In this document: piece after piece, positions 46,005 through 56,974 of the stretch | Layout of the letters: every line of letters starts with the position of its first letter | How positions within the stretch are numbered: position 1 is the first letter of the stretch | Assembly (NCBI GenBank): GCA_028583605.1 | Contig: CM053333.1 | Location: 12,237,638 to 12,301,637 of the forward strand | From: Dastarcus helophoroides | Taxonomy: Eukaryota > Arthropoda > Insecta > Coleoptera > Bothrideridae | Reading direction: 5' to 3' | DNA length: 64,000 nt | The notes under the pieces: generated by a model | Told to the model about the DNA's origin: nothing | Databases searched by the model: none | Seen by the model: the letters and a program-made list of their open reading frames with translations, nothing else | Translations under genes and position numbers: made by a program

Positions 46005-49000
46005 GTAAGACGAGTTTATTAAAAAAAAAACAAAAATCCGCAACTTTTTATTCTAGAAGAAGCAGAACGTTTGCCAACAATCAGTACATTACAAGAAACA
46101 AAGAAGATTATTTGGTACCAGACGAACAGGAGGAGGCTAAAAGATATCTAAAACAACTCCAATACGCCAGAGGTAGATATCTAATTCAGAAACCCGGGGT
46201 AGAACAATATCTCAAGGAAGTGAATCCAACAACAAGAACTAAATTTCACTCCCGGCCCTTTAAAATCGATTACACCAGATTGAGGCAACCTACTACTTCC
46301 TACGATCTAGATACGCCAGACCACGCAAATAGGGACATATTATTAGCGCAGTCTTCTGTCAGATACACCGGACAAAATATCAAGTAAGTATTTCTCTTGC
46401 CAGAGAAAGATTGCATTATAGAATTACCAAGGTTGGAACTTGAGATGGCTTCACATTCTCGTTCTAAATGACCGGTTACGCTTATAAATAGATGATAATG
46501 TAGGTTAGCGACATAAGCACGAAAAAATAGATGAATAACCGAGACTGCGATTGTGCAAATTATTTTTACCATTGCGGTTTATTTTGATAATTATCTCAAA
46601 CAGTAAGAAAGTCAAAGCTACCTAGATTGCAAGGCTGTTGCAGAATGGCTAAATTTATTTGTCCGCCGCCGCCGTTCACATAATTAGTCTTTCTTAATGA
46701 GATTCCGCCTGATGGGGACTTTCTTCGACTGCGAGAATTCCTCCTTTTTCTGCGGCCAGAATTCCACTTTTTAGTAACATAAATATTTTAAAGTTATTGG
46801 TGTTTTAAGAAATTTATCGTTTCAGTACTTTTTCTCCTCAAAATGTAGCATCCTGACTAGCCCCTAGTCCCGAACACCTCGTTCTTAACGTTGTATTGCG
46901 TATCCAATATGCAAGCGGCCAAAGCACTCTATAAAAATTTTAATGAACCGATGAAAAGATTTCCGAAAAATGTCTTTTTTTTTAAATCTGGACGGAATAG
47001 CAATGTCCACTACTATCCAATCTCTAAGTAGATATATAGTAGAGACCTGCACGAGTGAGTACGGTGTCGTCCGATTAGAGGTACAAGTGCTCGCTTGACG
47101 ACTACGACGATGCCGATTATGGTAATCGTGACATTACGAGATGAGTACGAGTAATAATCAGCATCGAATCGATAATGTAATCGGCATCGTTTGAAGAAAT
47201 AATAAGGCGCGTAATTTTGAAACACATTTTTTATGTTTATATTTTCTTCAAAACATCTCTAACGATTACGATTAAATTTTCTAACTTGAGGTTCTCAACC
47301 AACAAAATAATCTTTATGTTTGGTTTTAATTGCAAGTCGGGATCATCATTTTTTCTTACATTTTATAGTTTTACTAGTTAATATTTTATCTGATTCCACT
47401 CACTATTGCTGCGGCCACTTCTTTCACGTTAACGTGTTATATGAATCATTTTTTTTAACTTTGACATTTTTTTTAAATTTCTATTTTTTTGTTTCAAATG
47501 TTCGTTTGTTTAATTTTCATTTTTTTTCAAAATTTTCTAAAATTAATTTAAAAACACTATTGAAAATTTCCACTTTCGAACCTTCAACTTCTTCCGACTC
47601 CTTTTTGAAAAATTTGCCTTGTGAAAATTACGATTTTTTCCAAAATATCCATATTTTAAAGATTTCGACTGCTTGTGAAAACGATGTTGAATTTTTCAAA
47701 CTGTTGAATTTTTTCAAAATACCGTTTTTATTTTAAAACAAATTTTATTTTAATTTCGACGTTTATCAAAATCTTGGCTTCTTTACAAACGTTTGACTTT
47801 TCAAAATTTCAACTTTATCAAAAATTTTGGCGTTTTGCTAAACTTTAATCTGAAAATTTGGAAAAAATTGAAATTACCAAAAAAGTCTAAATTTTCAAAA
47901 TAAGTTCGAAATTTTCGACTTTTCTGGTAATTTCAATTTTTTTCAAAACTTTAATGTTATTTCAAAATCTATACATTTTTTGTTTCTCACAAATTTCGAC
48001 TTTTTGCCAAAATTTGAACCCTCTTTTTAAAACTTAACTTTTTGATATTTTTGGCCTTGAATTTTATTTTGTTTAAATTTCGACCTTTTTAAGTTTAGAA
48101 TTTTTCTAAAATTTGTACTTTTTTAAAAATATAGTTTTTCTTTTGACAATTTCGACTACTGAAGGTTTACATTTTTCTAAAAAATTTAGGTTTTTTGTTG
48201 AAAATTTCGACATTTTTTCAGCATTTCCATTTTTTGAAAAATTTCCTTTTTTTTTCAAAATTTCGACCTTTGTTTATGTCTCGACCAAGGACAAAGTTTA
48301 AATTTTTTTCCAAAATTTAGCCCTTTTAAATCATTGACATTTTTTGAAAACTTATGCTATTTGAAAATTCGTACTTTTTTGAAAATGTAGAATTTTTGAA
48401 AGCTAGCTTATTTAAAAAATGTCAGTTTTTGAAAGTTTCGATTTTTTCAAAATTTGCCTTTTTTAAATTTGGAAATTTTTAAATATTGTAACTTTTTGAA
48501 CATTCGAATTTATAAAAATTTCGACGATTTTTTAAATTTGGATTATTTTTCAAAATTGCAAATTTTTGCAAACTTTCGATTTTTGTTTTTTGAAAATTTC
48601 GCTCTATTTAAAATTTATACTTTTATTTGAGAATTTCGATTTTTTTTAAACAGTCATATTTTAAAAAAATAATTTTGAAATTTTCGACTATTTTGCAAAA
48701 TTTCGAATTTTTCCATTCTTTTCCCAACTTTTTTGAAAATGTTTTTTTTTTAATGTAAACTTTTCCCGAAATTGTGACCTTTTTGAAGGTCTTGACTTTT
48801 TAAAAAAAATTCGAATATTTTTCAAAATTTTAATTTTTTAAAAATTTCTAGTTTTTAAAAAATGTTTGACTGTTATTTTAAAATTTTAACTATTCAAAAC
48901 TTCGCTTTTTTCAAATATGAATTCCTCAAAATTTCATCTTTTTTTTGAAAATTTCGTCTTTTATGATAATTTTGGCTTTATTTTAATATTCCAACTTGAC

Positions 49001-52000
49001 AATTTTAACTTTATTTAAAATTCGAATTAACAAAAATTAAAATTTTTCAAATTTCGACTTTTTTTTGAAAATTCTGACTTTTTTTCAAATTTTTGTTATC
49101 CAAAGATTTTCAACCAAAATTGCGACTTTTAAAAAAGCCCGATTTTCCGTATAATTTTGTCTTTTCTTCATTAAAGTGACTTTTGAAAATTTAGATTTTT
49201 GAAAAGTTCACTAAAAATTTTTCAATTTCTTAAACTCGATATTTTTTAAAAATTTTGGATCTTTTTGAAATTTTAGATCATTTGTCAAAATACTCCAATT
49301 TTTTGTTGAAGAATGTCAAAATTTTGAAACGACTTTTGACTTTTTGTAACTTGGACTTTTTTGGAAAAATTTTTTTTTCTAAATTTTAACTTTCTATGAA
49401 AATCTTTACATTATTCAAAATTTCGATTGTTTTAGATAATCTTGGTTGCAATTTTTTCGGTTGAAAATTTCGACTTTTTCAAACTGTTAGCTTTTATTGA
49501 AAATTTTCGATTTTAATTTTAAATTTTCGCTTTTTTTGGAAATTGGCTTTCAAATTTTCAATTTGATATCTTTTTCGAAAATCGTAACTATTAAACTGTT
49601 AAACTATTAAATAAGTCAAAATTTTGAAAAAAGCAAGATTTTGAAAATCGAAATTTACCAAAAAAAAATGAAAGTGCCAGTAAGTCAAAATTTTTAATAA
49701 TCGGAATTTTGCAAAAGTGGAAGTTTTCAACAAAGCTAAAATCTCCAAAAAAATTCATAACTATTAAACCTAATTAACAATTAAAACCACAAAAGATATT
49801 AAACATTCCACGATATTCCTATAAATATTTGCCACGACCGAATATCGTGGAATTTTTAATATCTTTTGTTGTTTTAATTGTTAATAAAGTTTAATATTTA
49901 TGAATATTGAAGAATTCCACAAAATAAGGCTGAGAAGTGTCAATCTACAAAAATGTTAAAATTTCGAAAACATTTTCGAAAAGTAACAATTTTCAAAATA
50001 TCAGTATTCTGGAAGACGAAATATTGGAAAAAAGTGCAAACTAGAGAATAAAAAGGAATTTTGAAATATTGAAACTTTAAAAGTCAAATTTACTAAAAAA
50101 AATCAAAAATCGAATTATATAAAAAAGTCGAAATTTCAAGAAACATTCAAATTATCAAATAAGTCTAAGGTCAAAATTTTTGAAAAAGTCGAAATTTAAG
50201 AAGCAAACATTTTTGAAAAAACCCGGAATTATCAGAAAGTAATAATTAAAAAAAAAATCTGAGAAAAAGTCGAAATTTCGAAAAAAATCTAAATGCTCAA
50301 AATAAGCCAAATTTCGAGGAGCAGATAACATTTTGAAAAATGTGATATTTTTGAAAAATGTGGAAATTATAAAATCGAAATTTTTAAACAAATGTTTTCC
50401 ACAAAACGCCAAGGTAAAAATGAATTAATGCCCAAGTAATTAGATGAAAAACAAGTTGAAATATATTCTTCATGTCAAACTGGGCCGAAGAAATGTTAAA
50501 TAAATTGAAAAAAACAAAAGTTGAAATATGTTACTTTACAGACACAATTGATCGAATTTGACCACCTTGACAGCTTGGCTGCCGAAACGCGTTAGACCAA
50601 CCTTTGTTGTGTTTTTTAACCTTTTTTGGTTTCAGGGGATCCGTTTTGTATTTCAATTTTTGAAGATAACTAAGGACCAGTCCGTTCCTCCAAAAAATAA
50701 AGTTATAGAAAAAAACTTCTCTACATTTCGATTTTATGTTCAAATCTTTTACTTCAATCCCTACATTTCGAGTTTAAATTAACATATTGAAATTTTTTCT
50801 TGAAGGTCAAAACGACATTTTTAAATTTGAGTTTAAAATAGAAAAATCGAGAAGAGAGCAACCATTTCGGTGTTAAATTCAAATATATAACATTTTTTAA
50901 TTAACTAAACATTTTTTGGAAATTTTACCTTTACTGTTAGACATTTTGACTGTAATCCTAATATTTATATAAAAGTTCCGGAATTTTCGAATTACAAAAA
51001 TTGAACTCTGGATTTAAAATAAAGGTTCAAATTTCGAGAAAATCTTATTTATAAAAAAGAAATTGGAGGATTACTACAAAATTCCGAGAAAAAGTCTAAA
51101 TTTCGAAAATAAATTGAAAACAAAATTTTAATTATTCGAGAATTTTGTTTAGTCAAAATGAGTTTCAAGACGAAATTTCGAGAATAATTTAAAAAAAATT
51201 AATTACTCCACAATTTTGTTGAATCCAAATGAGTTTTAGGGCAAAAAAGAAAAACATCGAAATGTCAAGAGTATAATTTTAAAAAAATGGAATTATTCGA
51301 GAATTTTGTTTAGTCAGAATATTGGTTCAATTTTTTTCTTAAAACTGTATGCAATTGAAAAGCTATGGAAGCACAGCTTTTACTTTCCATGAAAAATATA
51401 TCATTAATGAAATAGAATGATTACTACTTTAGAGAAAATTGTTAATATTAACTGTTTTCAGTGATGCCTACAGTTCGCCACGTTATAATGACAACGAAGC
51501 TGACGAAGAAAAGCGTTTTAAAGTTCTGAAATATCCGTCGGCCGCCGGAACCATTGACTTACCAAGAACGAAAAACGTCGTACAAAGTTACGCACCAGGG
51601 CGCCAACCAGCCGAGCTGAAATTTTCCAACTACATTGACCACGCCGCCAGAGGACATCCCCAAACACATTTCTCACCTTCGGATGTTACTCCAGAATATC
51701 GCAATTTGGTTCAAAATATAAATTATTATACGCACCTGCAGCAGCAGCAGCAACAGCAGCAGAGACAACATCGAGAAAATTTCAACGCGGACGAATCTAA
51801 TGTACGTCATCAATTTGGAGCATTTCCGCCGTCTCTTCACGCAGTCGGAGCCTCTTATAGAATCTCCGAAGACAATTTCTCTAAAGAGAAATTTGTGAGG
51901 CAACCTAAGCAAATATATCGCGACGAGAAAAGGGAAAATACTGAAGAGGCACCGCAAAATTCCTACGTTTATCCGAATGAAAACGTGTGGATTCAGCCGG

Positions 52001-52320
52001 CTGTCGTCAGGCATTTGAAAACTACACAAAATGTGAAACCAGTTCATACTATCAGTGCGAATTTTCCAGAGCACGAACAAAAGAGCTTTGCGCCAGAAGG
52101 GGAGTTTGGGGAAGCGGAGCAAAAATATCAGTATGCTTTGAGCGGTAAAATAGCAAACAATCGCGCGAAAACATCGTACTCGAATTATCGAGAGCCCGCG
52201 GAGTCCGATATCAGATTCCACTCTAATCCAAAACAAGAAGAAACAAAATATTATCCCCAATATTTACGATGGGCAGAACATGGGGTGGCGCCTCAGAAAA
52301 GACAGAGATATCACACTTAA
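45793..52320 (+). CDS. Predicted secreted protein of unknown function (three exons, 465 aa)
   Basis: The exons are 45793-46004, 46057-46383 and 51462-52320. Both introns are in phase 2 with canonical donors (GTAAGA, GTAAGT) and acceptors (TTCTAG, TTTTCAG), so joining gives one continuous frame of 466 codons. The N-terminus has a classic signal peptide: a basic start, then a hydrophobic core (LSLILSLLLAVFIVANV) with likely cleavage after Cys31. The mature part is hydrophilic, rich in Tyr, Gln, Arg, Asn and Pro, without cysteine clusters or membrane segments, and carries an eight-Gln run. I do not recognise the family; no chitin-binding RR motif or peptidase motif is visible. It could be an extracellular matrix or cuticle-associated protein, or a precursor with dibasic processing sites (DRRSR, EEKRF, DEKRE), but that is inference. 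Confidence 0.88.
46057..46383 (+). CDS. Secreted protein exon 2
   Basis: This 327-nt exon (109 codons in length) is symmetric in phase 2, and follows a 52-nt intron with acceptor TTTTTATTCTAG. It encodes a charged segment with several Tyr-Leu repeats (EEAKRYLKQLQYARGRYLIQ, VEQYLKEV) and ends at donor CAA|GTAAGT. Skipping it would keep the frame. Confidence 0.88.
46384..47450. other. Intron 2 start of secreted-protein gene, complex sequence
   Basis: This part of the intron is not in the degenerate repeat. It includes a patch at 47050-47190 with repeated TGCCGATTAT / ATCGGCATCG words in both orientations, which could be a small inverted-repeat element. No exon is supported here. Confidence 0.4.
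47450..50400. repeat. Degenerate TTTCGACTTTTT tract with an orientation switch
   Basis: About 3 kb of imperfect array. From 47450 to about 49570 the sense is AAATTTCGACTTTTT; from about 49610 to 50400 it reads AAAAAGTCGAAATTT, the complement. The switch lies beside the palindrome at 49753-49906. All reading frames inside are low-complexity. Confidence 0.75.
49753..49906. repeat. Small palindromic element, copy 2
   Basis: The arms TTAACAATTAAAACCACAAA with AAGATATTAAACATTCCACG and their complement form a hairpin around a short AT loop. The outer words (ATAACTATTAAAC, GTTTAATATTTAT) and the AGATATTA word match the copy at 40505-40605, so the two are one family. Confidence 0.8.
50560..50693 (+). 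mobile_element. GGACTGGTCC family retroposon, copy 5 (one arm)
   Basis: It runs from CAGCTTGGCTGCCGAAACGC through TTTGTTGTGTTTTTTAACC and GATAACTAAGGACCAGTCCG. Only the right arm is present. The 50700-51440 stretch after it is AT-rich intron with nothing more. Confidence 0.8.
51462..52320 (+). CDS. Secreted protein exon 3 (polyQ-containing, terminal)
   Basis: The acceptor is ACTGTTTTCAG. The exon starts in phase 2 with DAYSSPRYND and runs 286 codons to TAA at 52318. It contains a polyglutamine run encoded by CAG/CAA repeats near 51738-51764, and Tyr-rich segments such as NINYYTHLQ and KYYPQYLRWAEHG. It ends in a basic tail KRQRYHT. An in-frame ATG upstream at 51439 lies in the intron and is not a start. 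The 195-aa frame on the opposite strand is a shadow. Confidence 0.9.
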
Positions 52321-52402
52321 ATGTTGTCTCGGAAAAATTGTAATTTATTTATTTTTGCGTACATATTTACCCTGAAATTAATTTAATTGCGTTTCATGTA
52401 TG

Positions 52403-52408
52403 AATAAA
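52403..52408 (+). promoter_or_regulatory. Poly(A) signal of the secreted-protein gene
   Basis: An AATAAA hexamer 82 nt after the stop codon is a standard distance for an insect mRNA 3' end. Confidence 0.6.
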
Positions 52409-52419
52409 ATTCTGGACAG

Positions 52420-53550
52420 ATTTCGTTGTTTTTTTTTAGAAAATAAAAGATTCAAGCTTAAAGCATTTTTAATAACTTCGTAGAACTCGGATCATAAGTA
52501 AAAATAAATCAAGTTAAAATAAATAAGCAAATAAATTATGTTAATTTCAATGGAGATTATTTAAGTCAGTCACCTTTTCTGAAGTATCGATTCACCTGGT
52601 GCACAATGTTTTGAATATTTCTCCAAAAAAGCAGGAACTTTTTTAGTTTGTAACTTGTGGAAGAGAATTGACTACGCAAAAATTCTCCAAGAATTTTAAT
52701 TAAGCTGGTCCCTTCTTAACCGAATTGCCATCGAAAGCTCCTTTAATGAATGGTTGTTTTAAAGCCATTTTCTTTGATATTTTTTTTCTTGAAATTTTAG
52801 AAGCCTTAATTTTTTTATAAAGGTGTCCAATATGCTATGCTTATTTTTTTTATAACATTTTAACTTTAAATTCAAAATTTCGACTTTTTCTGGCAATTTC
52901 GATTTTTATTTTTCGAAATTTTGGAGCAGTGTTTCCCAATGTGCTGTATGCGTACCTCTGGGGGATTGGGAAGAGTTTGTGGGGGTACACGCTACACCGA
53001 GAGACAAAATTTAAAAAATAGAGTGATGTACGTTATTATCTTTGGTGGACAAAAATAATATTTGAAATCCCTTCCCGTTTACTAACAGATATTATGTTGT
53101 TATTTTTGGAATTATTTTGTATTTGATTAATAAAAATTATATTTCGAGCCTGTTTTTTTTAGTATTTTATTATTATGCTGTATAGGTGTTAAAAAATATG
53201 CAATTATTTTTCCTTATGAGGTATTCAATATTACGAAAATTACGGAAGGGATCCCCAGATGTTGAAAATCTGAGGAATACTGGCACTAGAGCAGGGGTTA
53301 CCAATCTTTTTTACGTTGAGCCTCCCCGGATTCTGAAAAATATATTCATACTCCTCCAAAAAAATTTTGTTTCTGCAATATCACACAATAATTATGAATA
53401 TAATTAATAAATCAAAACTTTGGTGTTCAAAATAATTAAGTACATATATATACAATATAAGTAAATAACGACATTTGTTTTAACCAACGACTAGTGCTAA
53501 AAAAAATTCTCTAGCGGATCACGTGAATCGAACTCGACATTTTGAAAAAG
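52420..53550. repeat. AT-rich region with two hAT-like ends
   Basis: CAGTGTTTCCCAATGTGC at 52927 with GTACCTCTGGGGGATTGGG, and a right boundary reading TGAGGAATACTG at about 53282, resemble a small hAT-derived element. The expected 8-bp duplication is not seen. A second hAT-type start, CAGGGGTTACCAATC, lies at 53292. The boundaries are uncertain. Confidence 0.4.
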
Positions 53551-56500
53551 TGAAAATTTTTAATAAAAGTCGAAAACGAGTTAAAGTCGACATTTAAAAA
53601 AAGTCAAAACTTTCAAAAAAATGTCAAAATCTAAAAAACTATCAAAGTTTTAAAATATGTGGGAATTTTGAAAAATAGCAAGATTTTTAATTCAAAAATT
53701 TGAACAATAAGATGATTTATGTAAAAAATTACAAATGTAAAAAAAGTCGAAATTTAAATCTGGTCCACCACTCAAAATATATATTGTATGTATCTTTTTC
53801 AAATATACGACAATAAAAAATGTCATCTTTTTTAAAATTTCCCTTTTGAAAGTTACGACTTTTTTTAAAAATTCTGACTTCTTGAAAATAAAGTTTTTTG
53901 AAGAGTTGGGTTTTTTAGATTTAAGGTTTTCAAAATCTCGCTTTTTTTTTCAAAATTTTGATTAAGAAAACTTTCTTTTGTTTTAGAATTACCCTTTTTT
54001 CAGAATGTTTATTTTCTCAAGATTTCGACTTTATTCCAAAAGTTCATTTTGTCTTCAAAATTTCGGGCTCTTTTAAATTTTGACAATTAAATTTCTACTT
54101 TTTTTCCCAAAATTTTCTGTTTTATACTCAATTTTTTTGAAAATGTCGAGGATCCTGAATGGTTTGATCTTTTTCAAAATTTAATTTTTGTTTGAAAATT
54201 TTGATCTTGATAGAAATTTCGCTTTTTTTGTAAATCTGAATTTTTCATAATTTAGATTTTTCCGAAAATATCGGTTTTTCTGAAAATTTTGACTTCCTTG
54301 ATTAATATAGACACTTTTTCATTTTGTTAAAAATTTTCGAATTTTTGTAATTTTTTCATTTGGACCTTTTTTGAAAAATGTGATTTTTTCGAAATTTCGA
54401 TGTTTTTTAAAATTTATTGAGGTTTTTAAATGTTTAGAAATATTCTCTAAGTTTCAATCTTTTTTCAGGTTTTTGATTTTTAAACAAATGCTCACCTAAA
54501 TATTTTGTAAAATTCGATCTTTTTGGAAACCGTTGATATTTTTTGAAAATCTTTACTTTTTTGGAAATTTCGACTATCTGTTATAATTTCCATTAGCGCG
54601 ACTTTCGACTTTTTCAGAAAACTTTAATTTTTTCAAAATTCGAGAAATTACTTTGAATTTTGCTTTTTCTGAAATTTTTGACTACTTTTCAAAATTTCAA
54701 CTTTTTTAGTAAGTTCGATATTTTCAATATTCCCACTTTCTTGAATTAAGTGTTTTATGAAAATTTCAAAATTTTTACTTTTTTAATTCTCGATTTCTTT
54801 CAAAATGTTATACTTTGTTTAAAAATTTCAACAATAATTTCGGATTTTTAAAAATTTCAATTTTTTCAACATGCATTTATTTTTTAAAATTTTGGCTTTT
54901 TAAGAATTGCAATTTTTTGATAATCTCGACTTTTTTTTAAATTAAATTAAAAAAAATAAATTGATTCTTTTAAAAAAATTAGACTGTAAACAAAAATTGA
55001 CTGTCGCGACATTTTTCAAAATTTCGCCTTTTTGAGCTTTTGGCTTCAAAATTTTGAATTTTCCATCAATTTCGACCTTTTAAAATATTTCGATATTTTT
55101 TCAAAAATCGTTTATTTTTAGAAACTTCCACTTTTCTGAAAATTTGGAAATATTTTAAAAATTTCGTTTTGATATTCTCATTTTTTTTTGAAAATTTTGA
55201 GTTTTTTCAAAATTTCTACTTTTTTTAAAAATAAGTTTGATTCCAAAGTATTGATTCTTTTTAAATACTAACTATTGTCAATTTTTTTAAGATTGAGACT
55301 TTTTTAAAACCTTTTTCCGATTCCAATTTTTGACTTATTGAAAATCTCGACTTTTTTGAAAATTTTGATTGCTGAAAATTTTGATTTTTTTTAAATTTTG
55401 GATTTTTAAAACTCGGTTTTTCTATTAGAATTTCGACATTTTTCAATACTGCAACTTTTTTCGAAAACTGTAACTAAACATTTTACACGAGTATTCAACA
55501 TTAAAAAATGTAACTTTTAAAACGTCATGGTTTTCAAAAAAGTTATAATTATGAAAACATGTTGAGGAATAAAAGAAAAATCGAAATTTCCACAAAACGT
55601 CGGAAGTTAACAGAAATTTTTTTAAATAATTCGTTAATCTGAAAAATGGCAACATTAAATGAAAATCCAAATTTTCCATTAAAAAACGAACTTTCGGAAA
55701 ATTCCAAGTTTTTGAATAAATCGAAATTCTGAAAAATGGATGAGTTTTGCAAAAATGTCATAATTTTTTAAAATGTCGATATTTTGGAATTAAAACTTTT
55801 TTTTCAAAATTTTGACTAAGAAAATTTTCTCTTGTTTTAAAATTTTACTTCTTTCAAAATGTTTATTTTCTCAACATTTCGACTTTATTCCAAAACTAAA
55901 TTTTTTCTTTAAAATTTCGGCTCTTTTAAATTTGACTTTAAAAATTTCGACTTTTTTTTAATTTTGTGTTTTATTTTCAATTTTTTTTAATGTCGAATTT
56001 CCTGAATAGTTCAATTCTTTTCAGAATTTTAATTTTTTAAAAATTTTGAGATTTTCAGAAATTTTGCTTATTTGTAAATCTGGATTTTTCATAATTTACA
56101 TTGTTTTCGAAAAATTCGGTTTTTCGAATTTTTTAGACGTTTCGAAGTTTTCTTTGAATCTCGATCCTTTTTTAAATTTTCGATTTTTTAAACACAATGT
56201 CCACTTAAATATTTTGTAAAATTCGATTTTTTGTAAACTGTTGAATTTTTTGAAAGTCTTTAGTTCTTTTGGAAATTTCGACTATCTGTCATAATTTCGA
56301 TTAGTGCGACTTTCAACCTTTCTAGAAAACTTCGATCTTTTCAAAATTTGAAAAATTACTTTGAATTTTTTTTTCTGGAATTTTCGACTACTTTTCAAAA
56401 TTTCAACTTTTACAGAAAGTTTGGTTTTTTCAATATTTCGACTTTTTTGAATTAAATGTTTCAGAAAAATTTCAAAATTTTTAAAAATGTTAACTTTTTA

Positions 56501-56880
56501 ATTTTCGATTTTTTTCAAAATCTTATTGTTTTGAAAATTTTGACTATAATTTCGGCTTATTTAAAAATTTCAACTTTCAAAATGCACCTATTTTTCAAAA
56601 TTTTGGCTTTTTAAGAATTTCAATTTTTTGAAAATCTAGACTTTTTTTAAAATCAAATTAGAAAAAATAAACTGATTCTTTTTAAAAAATCAAGACTTTT
56701 TAACAAAAATTGACTGTCGCGATATTTTTCAAAATTTCGCCTTTTTAAGCTTTTGACTTTTCAAAATTTTGAATTTTCCGTCAATTTCGACCTTTTAAAA
56801 CATTTCGATATTTTTTCAAAAATCGTTTATTTTTCGAAACTTCTACTTTTCTGAAAATTTCGTTTTAATTCGAGAAATAA
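53550..56880. repeat. Degenerate TTTCGACTTTTT tract containing a direct duplication
   Basis: The segments 53945-55210 and 55797-56865 are collinear diverged copies. Both contain TTTGTTTTAGAATTACC/TTTTTAAAATTTT-type words, TTATTCCAAAA, GACTATCTGT.ATAATTTC and ATTTTTTCAAAAATCGTTTA in the same order. Between them, about 55440-55790 reads in the opposite sense. Frames within are noise. Confidence 0.75.
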
Positions 56881-56974
56881 AGTCAAAATAATAAAAAATA
56901 AAAGTCCTGGGAAAATTCGGAGTTTTCAGCATCGAAATTTTTAGGAAATTTATATTATTAAGGGGCACTTCTGC

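Noticed and set aside
51673..52260. 195-residue frame opposite exon 3 of the secreted-protein gene
   Set aside because: It is antisense to a well-supported exon and has no independent evidence.
52927..53282. Firm call of a complete small hAT element
   Set aside because: The ends resemble each other only loosely and the 8-bp flanks (TTTTGGAG and GCACTAGA) do not match.
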